Assembly: GCF_007858435.1 (NCBI RefSeq)
Contig: NZ_VIGW01000004.1
Location: forward strand, 186,001 to 250,000
Source of the DNA: Tsukamurella asaccharolytica
Lineage (GTDB): Bacteria; Actinomycetota; Actinomycetes; Mycobacteriales; Mycobacteriaceae
Length of the DNA: 64,000 nucleotides
Reading direction: 5' to 3'
Part shown: positions 7,957 through 15,158 of the stretch, piece after piece
Numbering within the stretch: the stretch's first letter is position 1
How the letters are laid out: the number at the start of each line of letters is the position of its first letter
The notes under the pieces: model-generated
The model's database searches: none
What the model was told of the DNA's origin: nothing
The model's input: only the letters and a program-made list of their open reading frames with translations
Position numbers and translations under genes: made by a program

Positions 7957-8795
7957 GCTGGCGTCTTCGAGTCGTGCACTCCACCGGTTTCGGCTACAAC
8001 GCACCGGTCACCTCGTCGTACAACGAGGCCCGCCTGACGCCGCGCAGCGACCAGCGGCAGAACGTCATCCTCAACCGCGTGGAGACGGTGCCCGCCACCC
8101 GCGCCTACCGCTACACGGACTACTGGGGGACCGCGGTCACCGCGTTCGACCTGCACGCCCCGCACACCGCGCTCGAGGTCACCGGCGCCTCGGTCGTCGA
8201 GACCGAGGCGGCCGATGACGCCGGCGACGTGGTCCTGTGGGAGGAGCTGGCTACCGACCGCGTGCGCGACCGGTTCGACGAGCTCCTCAGCTACACGGAC
8301 TACGTGCCCAAACACCGCAAGCTCACGGCCCAGGCGAAGAAGCTGGTCAAGGACCTGGAGCCCGACGAGGCAGTACTCGCGGTGTGTCGCTGGGTGCACG
8401 AGGAGCTGGACTACGTGCCCGGGACCACCGGCGTGCACTCGTCGGCGATCGACGCCTGGGACGAGCGCAAGGGCGTGTGCCAGGATTACGCGCACCTCAC
8501 GCTGCTCCTGCTGCGCAGCATCGGTATTCCGGCTCGGTACGTCTCGGGGTATCTGCACCCGCAGCGCGACGCGGAGATCGGGTCGACGGTGGCGGGGGAG
8601 TCGCACGCCTGGATCGAGGCGTGGACGGGGCAATGGCGCGGCTACGACCCGACCAACGACGTCCCGATCGGCGAGCGGCACGTCTCGGTCGGCGTGGGCC
8701 GCGACTACGCCGACGTCCCGCCCCTGCGCGGCGTCATCGCCGGTGGCGGGGCCTCGGACCTCGACGTCGTCGTGGAGATCACGCGCCTCGCGTGA
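7953..8795 (+). CDS. Transglutaminase-like cysteine peptidase family protein
   Basis: The 280-residue protein has the N-terminal beta-rich domain (about 1-100) found in this subfamily. It then has a transglutaminase core with the catalytic triad visible as Cys176 (KGVCQDYAH), His218 (ESHAWIEAW) and Asp232 (GYDPTND). Members usually hydrolyse or transfer amide bonds. With the upstream ATP-grasp and alpha-E genes it reproduces the conserved Rv2411c-Rv2410c-Rv2409c module. A likely role is to trim or transfer the peptide made by the ATP-grasp partner; this is inference. The 4-nt overlap indicates equal expression. Confidence 0.9.
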   Translation: MSWRLRVVHSTGFGYNAPVTSSYNEARLTPRSDQRQNVILNRVETVPATRAYRYTDYWGTAVTAFDLHAPHTALEVTGASVVETEAADDAGDVVLWEELATDRVRDRFDELLSYTDYVPKHRKLTAQAKKLVKDLEPDEAVLAVCRWVHEELDYVPGTTGVHSSAIDAWDERKGVCQDYAHLTLLLLRSIGIPARYVSGYLHPQRDAEIGSTVAGESHAWIEAWTGQWRGYDPTNDVPIGERHVSVGVGRDYADVPPLRGVIAGGGASDLDVVVEITRLA

Positions 8796-8844
8796 CGTCG
8801 CCCGGACATGGCGCACCCGCGCGCATCAGCTGCGATGTGTGCAT

Positions 8845-8877
8845 TGCTTACATGAGTGCGAGCCGGTAATGTAAGCA
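8845..8877. promoter_or_regulatory. Operator-like inverted repeat upstream of DJ-1 gene
   Basis: TGCTTACAT (8845-8853) and ATGTAAGCA (8869-8877) are perfect 9-bp arms separated by 15 nt, ending 32 nt before the start codon of the DJ-1/PfpI gene. The AT-content stands out against its surroundings. It resembles sites of thiol-sensing HxlR/MarR-type repressors (TTAC...GTAA), but no such regulator is adjacent. Confidence 0.5.
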
Positions 8878-8909
8878 TCGTTAACCGCAGTCGTCTCCGG
8901 GAGACCGTC

Positions 8910-9596
8910 ATGCCGAAGCGCATTCTCAACGTCGTCACCAACGTCGGTCACTACAACGACCCGTCGCACGAGACGGGCCTGTGGCTCTCCGAGCTGACCC
9001 ACGCCTGGCACGTTTTCGAGGACGCCGGATTCGACCAAGTGCTGGTCAGCCCCAACGGTGGCGCGGTGCCGCTGGAACCGCGGTCGCTGAAGTTCCCCAA
9101 CTACGACAAGACCGCCAAGGCGTGGCGCGCGGACCCCGCGCGGATGGCCCTGCTCGAGGACACGCGCAACCCCGAGGAGATCGACTCGGCGGACTTCGAC
9201 GCGATCTACTTCACCGGCGGCCACGCCGTGATGTACGACTTCCCGGACAGCGAGGGACTCCAGCGGATCAGCCGCGAGATCTTCGAGCGCGGCGGCATCG
9301 TCTCCTCGGTCTGCCACGGCTACTGCGGCCTGCTCAATACGAAGCTCTCGAACGGCGAGTACCTCGTCTCCGGCCGGAAGGTCACCGGCTTCGCCTGGCA
9401 GGAGGAGGTCCTGGCGCGGGTCGACAAGCTGGTCCCGTACAACGCCGAGGAGGAGATGAAGAAGCGGGGCGCGCTCTACGAGAAGGCCAAGCTCCCGTTC
9501 GTCTCCTACGCCGTCGTCGACGGCAACCTGGTCACCGGCCAGAACCCGGGCTCGGCCAAGGAGACCGCCCAGAAGGTCGCGGCGCAGCTCGGATAG
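8910..9596 (+). CDS. DJ-1/PfpI family protein (Hsp31/glyoxalase III-like)
   Basis: The 228-residue protein has the class I glutamine-amidotransferase-like fold with nucleophile Cys135-His136 (VSSVCHGYCGLL) and an N-terminal Glu21 (HETGLWLSE) expected to hydrogen-bond the Cys. This combination is typical of Hsp31-type deglycase/glyoxalase III proteins that detoxify methylglyoxal or repair proteins. ATG 8910 is preferred: GGGAG lies 7 nt upstream and the family N-terminus begins there. It is monocistronic and preceded by a strong inverted repeat, suggesting stress induction. Confidence 0.85.
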   Translation: MPKRILNVVTNVGHYNDPSHETGLWLSELTHAWHVFEDAGFDQVLVSPNGGAVPLEPRSLKFPNYDKTAKAWRADPARMALLEDTRNPEEIDSADFDAIYFTGGHAVMYDFPDSEGLQRISREIFERGGIVSSVCHGYCGLLNTKLSNGEYLVSGRKVTGFAWQEEVLARVDKLVPYNAEEEMKKRGALYEKAKLPFVSYAVVDGNLVTGQNPGSAKETAQKVAAQLG

Positions 9597-9761
9597 CGGT
9601 GTGACGCTTCAGGCTCGCAGTCCGACCTCGTCGTGGCGTGGGACGTCGTGCGCGCCGCCTTCGGCGACCACGACGTCCCCAGCACGCTTCTCGGCGTCAC
9701 CGTGCTCGGCTACGACGATCAGCTCGTCGAATTGGAGGCCGTCGCAGCCGTCGTGGACTGA
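9597..9761 (+). pseudogene. 3' remnant of a RidA/YjgF-family gene
   Basis: The frame running to a TGA at 9759-9761 translates to a recognisable RidA C-terminus: AWDVVRAAFGDHDVPSTLLG followed by VTVLGYDDQLVELEAVA. RidA proteins are ~130 residues, but only ~50 remain. Upstream the frame is closed by the stop codon of the DJ-1 gene's own reading frame (TAG at 9594), with no usable ATG. The N-terminal two thirds have been deleted, probably in the event that placed the DJ-1 gene here. The opposite strand starts the PemK-like gene's 3' end 2 nt later. Confidence 0.75.
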
Positions 9762-9763
9762 GG

Positions 9764-10378
9764 TCAGGTCCAGCCGTAGTCGTCCCGCAGGCGTTGCGCG
9801 ACGGCGTCGAAACGCCGCCGATCCAGGACGGCGCCTTCGCGGCGGATCCCGTCCTCGGGGACGTCGAGGACGCGATCGAGCCGCACCCAGGAGGGACGTT
9901 GCTCGGCGTCCCACGGCCCCGAGCCGATGCCGACCCATTCCGGATCGCCCTGGTGCCGCTCCTGGCTGGACAACATCAGCCCGAGCAGGCTGTTCACGGA
10001 GCGACCGACCACCAGCACCGGCCTGTCCTTCCCCTGGCCCGCGTTCGGCCCCGACGTCTCCTCGAACTCCACCCAGGTCCACACGATCTCCCCCGGGTCT
10101 GCCTGGCCGTCGAGCTGCGGCGCGTAGAAGACGCCGCGCGCCATGAGCGCGGTGGGCGTGGACGTGCGGGTCACGGGCCTGCCGGGCGTGAACTCCTTGG
10201 GCTCCGACGGCGCCTCCAGGCCGAGCGCCTGGTTCACCGTCTGCGTGACCACCTGGGTGATCGCCGCGCGCCCCGCGCGGACCGGAGGACTGTTCACGAC
10301 CTGCGCGGCGAGCCGCGGCCCGTGCTCGCGCGCGAGCTTGGCCGCCACCGCCGTGAATCGGGTGAAGTCGTTCGCCAT
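9764..10378 (-). CDS. PemK/MazF-like protein with N-terminal extension, no antitoxin partner
   Basis: The 204-residue protein ends in a PemK/MazF-like SH3 barrel (about residues 85-204): GVFYAPQLD, IVWTWVEFEE, GKDRPVLVVGR and a conserved SWVRLDRVLDV. MazF toxins cut mRNA, but they are ~110 residues and come with an antitoxin gene. Here no antitoxin lies on either side. Instead an ~80-residue helical N-terminus (MANDFTRFTAVAAKLAREHG) precedes the barrel. It may be a non-toxic, house-keeping derivative or carry its own inhibitory segment. ATG 10378 was chosen because the conserved helical segment begins there. Confidence 0.75.
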   Translation of the reverse strand: MANDFTRFTAVAAKLAREHGPRLAAQVVNSPPVRAGRAAITQVVTQTVNQALGLEAPSEPKEFTPGRPVTRTSTPTALMARGVFYAPQLDGQADPGEIVWTWVEFEETSGPNAGQGKDRPVLVVGRSVNSLLGLMLSSQERHQGDPEWVGIGSGPWDAEQRPSWVRLDRVLDVPEDGIRREGAVLDRRRFDAVAQRLRDDYGWT

Positions 10379-10481
10379 GTCCCCCAGGATAGGCCCGCAC
10401 CCTCGGCGGCCGCGTGCGACGAATCCTGGCGACCCCACTCGTATGTACCTGTGACGATCGATTCCGAGCACAGGAGCACGC

Positions 10482-11093
10482 ATGACCACCCGCACCGATA
10501 CCGACCTGTACGACGCCACCGTCGCCGAGCGCGCCCGGATGGCCGAGCTCCTCGACGCCCTCACTCCCGATCAGTGGGCTGCCGACTCGCTGTGCGCGGG
10601 CTGGCGGGTCCGCGAGGTGGTCGCCCACCTGAACATGACCGACACCCAGACGCAGGAGGACTTCGTCGCCGCCCTCACCGCGGCGGGCGGCGACGTGAAC
10701 CTCGCCGTCGACCGGACCGCCCGCGGTGATGTCGCCCGCTTCTCCGACGCAGAGCTGCTCGCGACCCAGAAGGCCCGCGTCGCGAGTCGGTGGACGCCCG
10801 GCCCCGGGGCGACACAGGGCGCCCTCGCGCACGAGGTGATCCACGGCCTCGACATCACGATCCCGCTCGGCTTGCCAGGACCGGCGCCCGAGGTACTCGC
10901 GGCGACAGTGGCGGGAGCGACCGCGGAGGGCCTCGCGTTCTTCGGCGTCGATCTCACGGGCCTGCGCCTGATCGCCGAGGACTCGGACCTGGTCCTCGGC
11001 GACGGTCCGAGGGCCGTCCTGTTGCCGACCCTGACGATCGTGCTGATCGCGACAGGCCGACACCCGGTTCCGGCGCGGGACGCCGTGGGATGA
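10482..11093 (+). CDS. Maleylpyruvate isomerase family mycothiol-dependent enzyme (DinB-like)
   Basis: The 203-residue protein starts with the four-helix DinB/MDMPI fold: ERARMAELLDALTPDQWAADSLCAGWRVREVVAHLNM, containing the conserved C-x-G-W-x-x-x-x-V-x-H-L motif, with a second histidine in ALAHEVIHGLDI. These histidines bind a divalent metal that activates mycothiol in characterised members. The exact reaction is unknown. Its stop overlaps the ATG of the sigma factor (ATGA), so the two products are probably functionally linked. Confidence 0.85.
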   Translation: MTTRTDTDLYDATVAERARMAELLDALTPDQWAADSLCAGWRVREVVAHLNMTDTQTQEDFVAALTAAGGDVNLAVDRTARGDVARFSDAELLATQKARVASRWTPGPGATQGALAHEVIHGLDITIPLGLPGPAPEVLAATVAGATAEGLAFFGVDLTGLRLIAEDSDLVLGDGPRAVLLPTLTIVLIATGRHPVPARDAVG

Positions 11094-12049
11094 TCGCGGG
11101 TGTGGCGGGGGTCGACGAGGCGGTGCTCGGCGAGGATGTCCTCGCCGAGCTGCGTCCTGAGCTGGTTCGCTACTGCTACCGGATGATCGGCGACGGTGCG
11201 GGTGCCGAGGACGCCGCGCAGGAGGTCCTCCTCCGGTTGTGGCGCGCGCGGGCGACCTACGATCCGGCGCGTGCGAGCGTCCGGACCTGGGCGTACGCGA
11301 TCGCGTCCCGGTACTGCATCGACCTGCTGCGCGCCGCTCCGCGCAAGGCCCTCCCGACGGACCTGTCGGAGCGGAACGGCGCGGGGGACCAGGCGTCCGC
11401 GGAGCTGCGGCCCGGCAGCTGGATCACGCCCCTCCCGGACGCCGCCGACGATCCGGCGGCGGCAGCCGAGCGGCACGAGACGATCCGGATGGCCTTCGTC
11501 GCGGCGCTGCAGCACCTCACGCCGTCCCAGCGCGCAGTGCTGGTCCTGCGCGACGTCTACGGGCACAGCGCGGCGGAGACCGCGTCGATGCTGGGGATCA
11601 GCGCCGCCGCCGCGCACTCGTCGCTGCAGCGCGCGCGGAAGGTGCTCGCGGCGGGTCCGGCACCGTCGGACGTCCCGGCCCCCGACGTGGACCAGCGGCT
11701 CCTCGACGGTTTCGTCCGCGCCTTCGAGCGGCACGACGTCGCCGGCCTGGCGGCCCTCCTTGCGGAGGACGTGGTCTTCTCCATGCCGCCCGTCGCGTTC
11801 TGGCTGCGGGGCGCCGCCGACTACGCGGCGCTGTTCGGCTCGGGCGACGCGTGTGCCGGCCACCGGCTCGTCGCGACGACGGCGAACGGCGCCCCGGCGT
11901 TCGGGCAGTACGAGCCGGGCGACGAGGACGGCATGCGCCCGTTCGCCCTCGTGGTCCTCGAGTCCGACGGTGCCCGGATCACCCGGGTGACCACGTGCCT
12001 CGACCAGGCGGACCGGTTCGAGGCCTTCGGCCTCCCCGCCCGCCTGTAG
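11090..12049 (+). CDS. ECF sigma factor with SnoaL-like C-terminal domain
   Basis: This 319-residue sigma-70 family protein has region 2 (about residues 20-90, AEDAAQEVLLRLWRARATYD and RTWAYAIASRYCIDLLR), region 4 (about 135-190, LTPSQRAVLVLRDVYGHSAAETASMLG) and a ~110-residue C-terminal SnoaL-like domain (VDQRLLDGFVRAFERHDVAGLAALL). This layout is that of SigG/SigJ-type and ECF41-like factors, in which the C-terminal domain modulates activity in place of an anti-sigma factor. None is encoded nearby. Coupling to the mycothiol-dependent enzyme suggests a thiol or xenobiotic stress circuit. Confidence 0.88.
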   Translation: MIAGVAGVDEAVLGEDVLAELRPELVRYCYRMIGDGAGAEDAAQEVLLRLWRARATYDPARASVRTWAYAIASRYCIDLLRAAPRKALPTDLSERNGAGDQASAELRPGSWITPLPDAADDPAAAAERHETIRMAFVAALQHLTPSQRAVLVLRDVYGHSAAETASMLGISAAAAHSSLQRARKVLAAGPAPSDVPAPDVDQRLLDGFVRAFERHDVAGLAALLAEDVVFSMPPVAFWLRGAADYAALFGSGDACAGHRLVATTANGAPAFGQYEPGDEDGMRPFALVVLESDGARITRVTTCLDQADRFEAFGLPARL

Positions 12050-12059
12050 CGTCCGAAGG

Positions 12060-13643
12060 TCAGCTGCCCGAGACGAGCTCCGCGCACCGCTCGCCCACCA
12101 GCATCACGGTGATGTTCGGGTTCACCGTGGTGTGCGCGGGGAAGACGGACGCGTCCGCCACGCGCAGCCCCGCGGTGCCCTTGACCCGCAGCTCGGGGTC
12201 CAGCGGCGACATCGGGTCGTCGACCGCGCCCATCCGCACCGTTCCGGCGGGGTGGTACACGGTGTTGTGGGTGCGTCGGATGTAGTCGGCGAGCTCGGCG
12301 TCGGTCTGCGCGCCGGGTCCCGGGTACAGCTCCCGCTGGATCCAGTCCTTGAGCGGCCCCGCCTCGGCGATCTCGCGCGCCTTACGGATGCCCGCGATCA
12401 TCACCTTCATGTCGTGCCCCTCGGGGTCGGTGAAGTACCGCGGGTCGACCTTGGGCTTGTCCCGGAAGTCCCGCGACCGCAGCCGGACGGTGCCGCGCGA
12501 GCGCGCGTGCGTGACGTTCGGGGTGAGGCAGAAGGTGTTCTCCGCAGTCGGATAGCCCTGCCGCAGCGTGTGCATGTCGAAAGGCACGCTGCCGTAGTGC
12601 ATCATCAGGTCCGGCCGGTCCAGGCCGTACTCGGTGGGGGTGAAGATCCCGATCTCCCACCACTGCGTGGACTCGCGGACCATGGGACGGCTCGTCTCGA
12701 AGCCGATCACGCCCTCCGGATGATCCTGCAGGTTTGCGCCCACCCCGGGGGAGTCGACGAGCACGTCGACGCCGTTCTCGCGCAGGTGATCCGCGGGGCC
12801 GATCCCGGACAGCATGAGCAGTTTCGGCGAGTCGATCGCGCCCGCACTCACGATCACCTCGCGGCGCGCGCCCACGAACGTGGTGCGCCCGAAGGCGTTG
12901 TCGGTGACGTCGACGCCCGTCGCACGCGGCACCTCGCCGGTGGTGTCGAAGACGACGCGCTTGGCCCAGGCGCCCGTGCGGATCGTGAGGTTCTGCCGGT
13001 CCAGCACCGGGTGCAGGTAGCTCACCGAGGACGACGCGCGCGTCCCGTCCGCGCGGCGGTTGATCTGGAAGAAACCGGCGCCGTTGATCACCGTCTCGCC
13101 CGCGTTGAATGCTGTCCGCGGGATGCCCACCGCCTCACAGGCGTCCAGCAGCGCCACACCGCAGGGATCCCTCGGCGGCACCGACATGATGTGCACCGGT
13201 CCGGTCCGTCCGTGATGCTCGCCGGGGGCGTCGTTGGTCTCGATCGTCGGGTAGAGGCGGTACACCGAATCCGCGCCCCATCCGGCGGCGCCGTGATCGC
13301 GCTCCCACGCGTCCAGGTCCTCGCGCGGCGCCCAGAAGGCGATGCAGCTGTTGTGGGAGCTGCAGCCGCCCAACACCTTCGCCCGGGCGTGCCGCAGGAA
13401 GGAGTTGCCGTTCTCCTGGGGCTCGATCGGGTAGTCCCAGTCGTAGCCCGATTCCAGTAGCTCCATCCACCGGTCGAGCCGCAGGATCGCCTCGTCGCCC
13501 ACGTCCGACGGTCCCGCCTCCAGCAGGCAGACCGTCACGGTCGGGTCCTCGGACAGGCGCGCGGCGACGGCGGCGCCGGCCGATCCGGCGCCCACCACCA
13601 CGTAGTCGAAGACGTCCTCGTCCCGTGTGTGCGCAGCGCTCAC
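12060..13643 (-). CDS. betA: GMC oxidoreductase, choline dehydrogenase-like
   Basis: The 527-residue flavoprotein shows the FAD-binding VVVGAGSAGAAVAARL motif, the GMC signature around LGGCSSHNSCIAFWAP, a second signature SAGAIDSPKLLMLSGIG and the C-terminal catalytic His/Asn region (HPAGTVRMG, HTTVNPNITVMLVGERCAE). Choline dehydrogenase oxidises choline to betaine aldehyde. The GTG start lies directly after the TAA of the aldehyde dehydrogenase gene. Position behind a BCCT transporter and betaine-aldehyde-type dehydrogenase supports the choline assignment, although family members also oxidise other alcohols. Confidence 0.82.
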   Translation of the reverse strand: MSAAHTRDEDVFDYVVVGAGSAGAAVAARLSEDPTVTVCLLEAGPSDVGDEAILRLDRWMELLESGYDWDYPIEPQENGNSFLRHARAKVLGGCSSHNSCIAFWAPREDLDAWERDHGAAGWGADSVYRLYPTIETNDAPGEHHGRTGPVHIMSVPPRDPCGVALLDACEAVGIPRTAFNAGETVINGAGFFQINRRADGTRASSSVSYLHPVLDRQNLTIRTGAWAKRVVFDTTGEVPRATGVDVTDNAFGRTTFVGARREVIVSAGAIDSPKLLMLSGIGPADHLRENGVDVLVDSPGVGANLQDHPEGVIGFETSRPMVRESTQWWEIGIFTPTEYGLDRPDLMMHYGSVPFDMHTLRQGYPTAENTFCLTPNVTHARSRGTVRLRSRDFRDKPKVDPRYFTDPEGHDMKVMIAGIRKAREIAEAGPLKDWIQRELYPGPGAQTDAELADYIRRTHNTVYHPAGTVRMGAVDDPMSPLDPELRVKGTAGLRVADASVFPAHTTVNPNITVMLVGERCAELVSGS

Positions 13644-15158
13644 TTACGCGTCCTTCCGCTCGGCGAACCATCCGGTCACGGACGGCCGCAGGTTCTCGTA
13701 CACGTGCTTGGCTTCGAGGTACTCGCCGAGGCCGGTGGGCCCGAGCTCGCGTCCGATGCCCGAGGCGCCGAAGCCGCCCCACTCCGCTTGGGGGAGGTAC
13801 GGGCCGAAATCGTTGATCCAGACGGTGCCGTGCCGCAGCCGGCGTGCCACCCGCTTGGCCCGACCTCCGTCGGCGGACCACACCGCACCTGCGAGGCCGT
13901 ACTCGGTGTCGTTGGCGATCGCCACGGCCTCGTCCTCGGTCGTGAAGGTCTCGACGGTGACCGTGGGTCCGAAGGCCTCGTCGTGGACGCAGGCCATCGA
14001 CGGGTCGCACTGGTCCAGCACCGTCGGAAGGTAGAAGTAGCCCCGGTCCAGGGAACCCGAACCCTGATCGCCCGTGGCGAAGGCGCCGCCCGTGCGGACC
14101 ACCGCCCCGTCCTCGCGGGCCTTCTCGACGTAGGCGTGCACCTTGTCGCGGTGCGCGGCGGAGATCAGGGGCCCGGTCTCGGTGCCGTCGGCGTAGGGGA
14201 GGCCCTGCCGGATGCCCTCGGCGCGGCGGACCAGTTCGTCGACGAAGACGTCGTGCACCGGCGCTTCGACCACCAGGCGTGCGCCGGCGGAACAGACCTG
14301 ACCTGAGTGCAGGAAGGCGGCGTTGAGCGCGTTGTCGACCGCAGCGGCGAGTCCCTCGGGGGTGGCGCAGGCGTCCGCGAAGATCACGTTGGGGTTCTTG
14401 CCGCCCAGTTCGAGCGCGACCTTCTTCACGGTGGCGGCGGCGTTCGCGGCGATGATCCGCCCGGTCACGAGGCCGCCGGTGAAGGAGACCAGATCGACGT
14501 CGGCGTGGGTCGAGAGTGGCGCGCCGGCCTGTGCTCCCGCGCCGAGCACGAGGTTGGCGACGCCGTCGGGCAGTCCGACCTCCTGGAGCACCGTCATCAG
14601 CAGGATCGAGGTGTGCGGAGTGAGCTCGGAGGGTTTGAGCACGAAGGTGTCCCCGGCCGCGAGGGCAGGTGCGACCTTCCATGCGGCCTGCAGGAGCGGG
14701 TAGTTCCAGGGCGTGATCATGCCGCACACGCCGACGGGCTCGTAGACGATCTGCGAGGCGACGTCGGCGGAGCCGGCGTCCACGATGCGGCCGCTGTCCT
14801 GCCCGGCCAGCTTGCCGAAGTAGCGGAAGCAGGCGGCGATGTCGGCCATGTCGAGCTCGGACTCGTACAGGCGCTTGCCCGTGTCGAGGGTCTCGGCGCG
14901 GGCGAACTCGTCGCGGCGGCGATCGAGCGCGTCGGCGACGGCGAGCAGCAGGTCGCCCCGCTCTGCCGCGGGGGTGTGCGGCCAGGGGCCGGTGTCGAAG
15001 GCGCGGCGCGCCGCGGCGATCGCGGCCTCGGTGTCGGCGGCGGTCGCCTCGTCGACGATGCCGACCTCGGTGCCGTCGGCGGGGCAGACGATGGTGCGGG
15101 TACCGCCGGTCTCGCTGTGGCGCCAGGCGCCGTCGATGAACAGGGTCGGTTCGGTCAT
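13644..15158 (-). CDS. betB: Aldehyde dehydrogenase, probable betaine aldehyde dehydrogenase
   Basis: The 504-residue NAD(P)-dependent enzyme carries PWNYPLLQAAWKVAPALAAG, the catalytic Glu in ALELGGKNPNVIF and nucleophile Cys in SGQVCSAGARL. The end WINDFGPYLPQAEWGGFGASG is typical of the betaine-aldehyde class, though the usual SG-x-GRE is SGIGRE. It would convert betaine aldehyde to glycine betaine. ATG 15158 overlaps the BCCT stop (ATGA). In the residue before the ELGG loop it reads FTGGLVTGRIIAANA, where FTGS is common; this Ser-to-Gly change is tolerated in the family. Confidence 0.82.
   Translation of the reverse strand: MTEPTLFIDGAWRHSETGGTRTIVCPADGTEVGIVDEATAADTEAAIAAARRAFDTGPWPHTPAAERGDLLLAVADALDRRRDEFARAETLDTGKRLYESELDMADIAACFRYFGKLAGQDSGRIVDAGSADVASQIVYEPVGVCGMITPWNYPLLQAAWKVAPALAAGDTFVLKPSELTPHTSILLMTVLQEVGLPDGVANLVLGAGAQAGAPLSTHADVDLVSFTGGLVTGRIIAANAAATVKKVALELGGKNPNVIFADACATPEGLAAAVDNALNAAFLHSGQVCSAGARLVVEAPVHDVFVDELVRRAEGIRQGLPYADGTETGPLISAAHRDKVHAYVEKAREDGAVVRTGGAFATGDQGSGSLDRGYFYLPTVLDQCDPSMACVHDEAFGPTVTVETFTTEDEAVAIANDTEYGLAGAVWSADGGRAKRVARRLRHGTVWINDFGPYLPQAEWGGFGASGIGRELGPTGLGEYLEAKHVYENLRPSVTGWFAERKDA

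Noticed and set aside
9764-10481. Complete MazEF toxin-antitoxin system
   Set aside because: No antitoxin-like small gene is present upstream or downstream of the PemK-like gene.
9609-11063. Minus-strand open frame of 484 codons covering the PemK-like and mycothiol-enzyme genes
   Set aside because: It is out of frame with the recognisable PemK barrel and antisense to the DinB-like gene; composition is that of a shadow frame.
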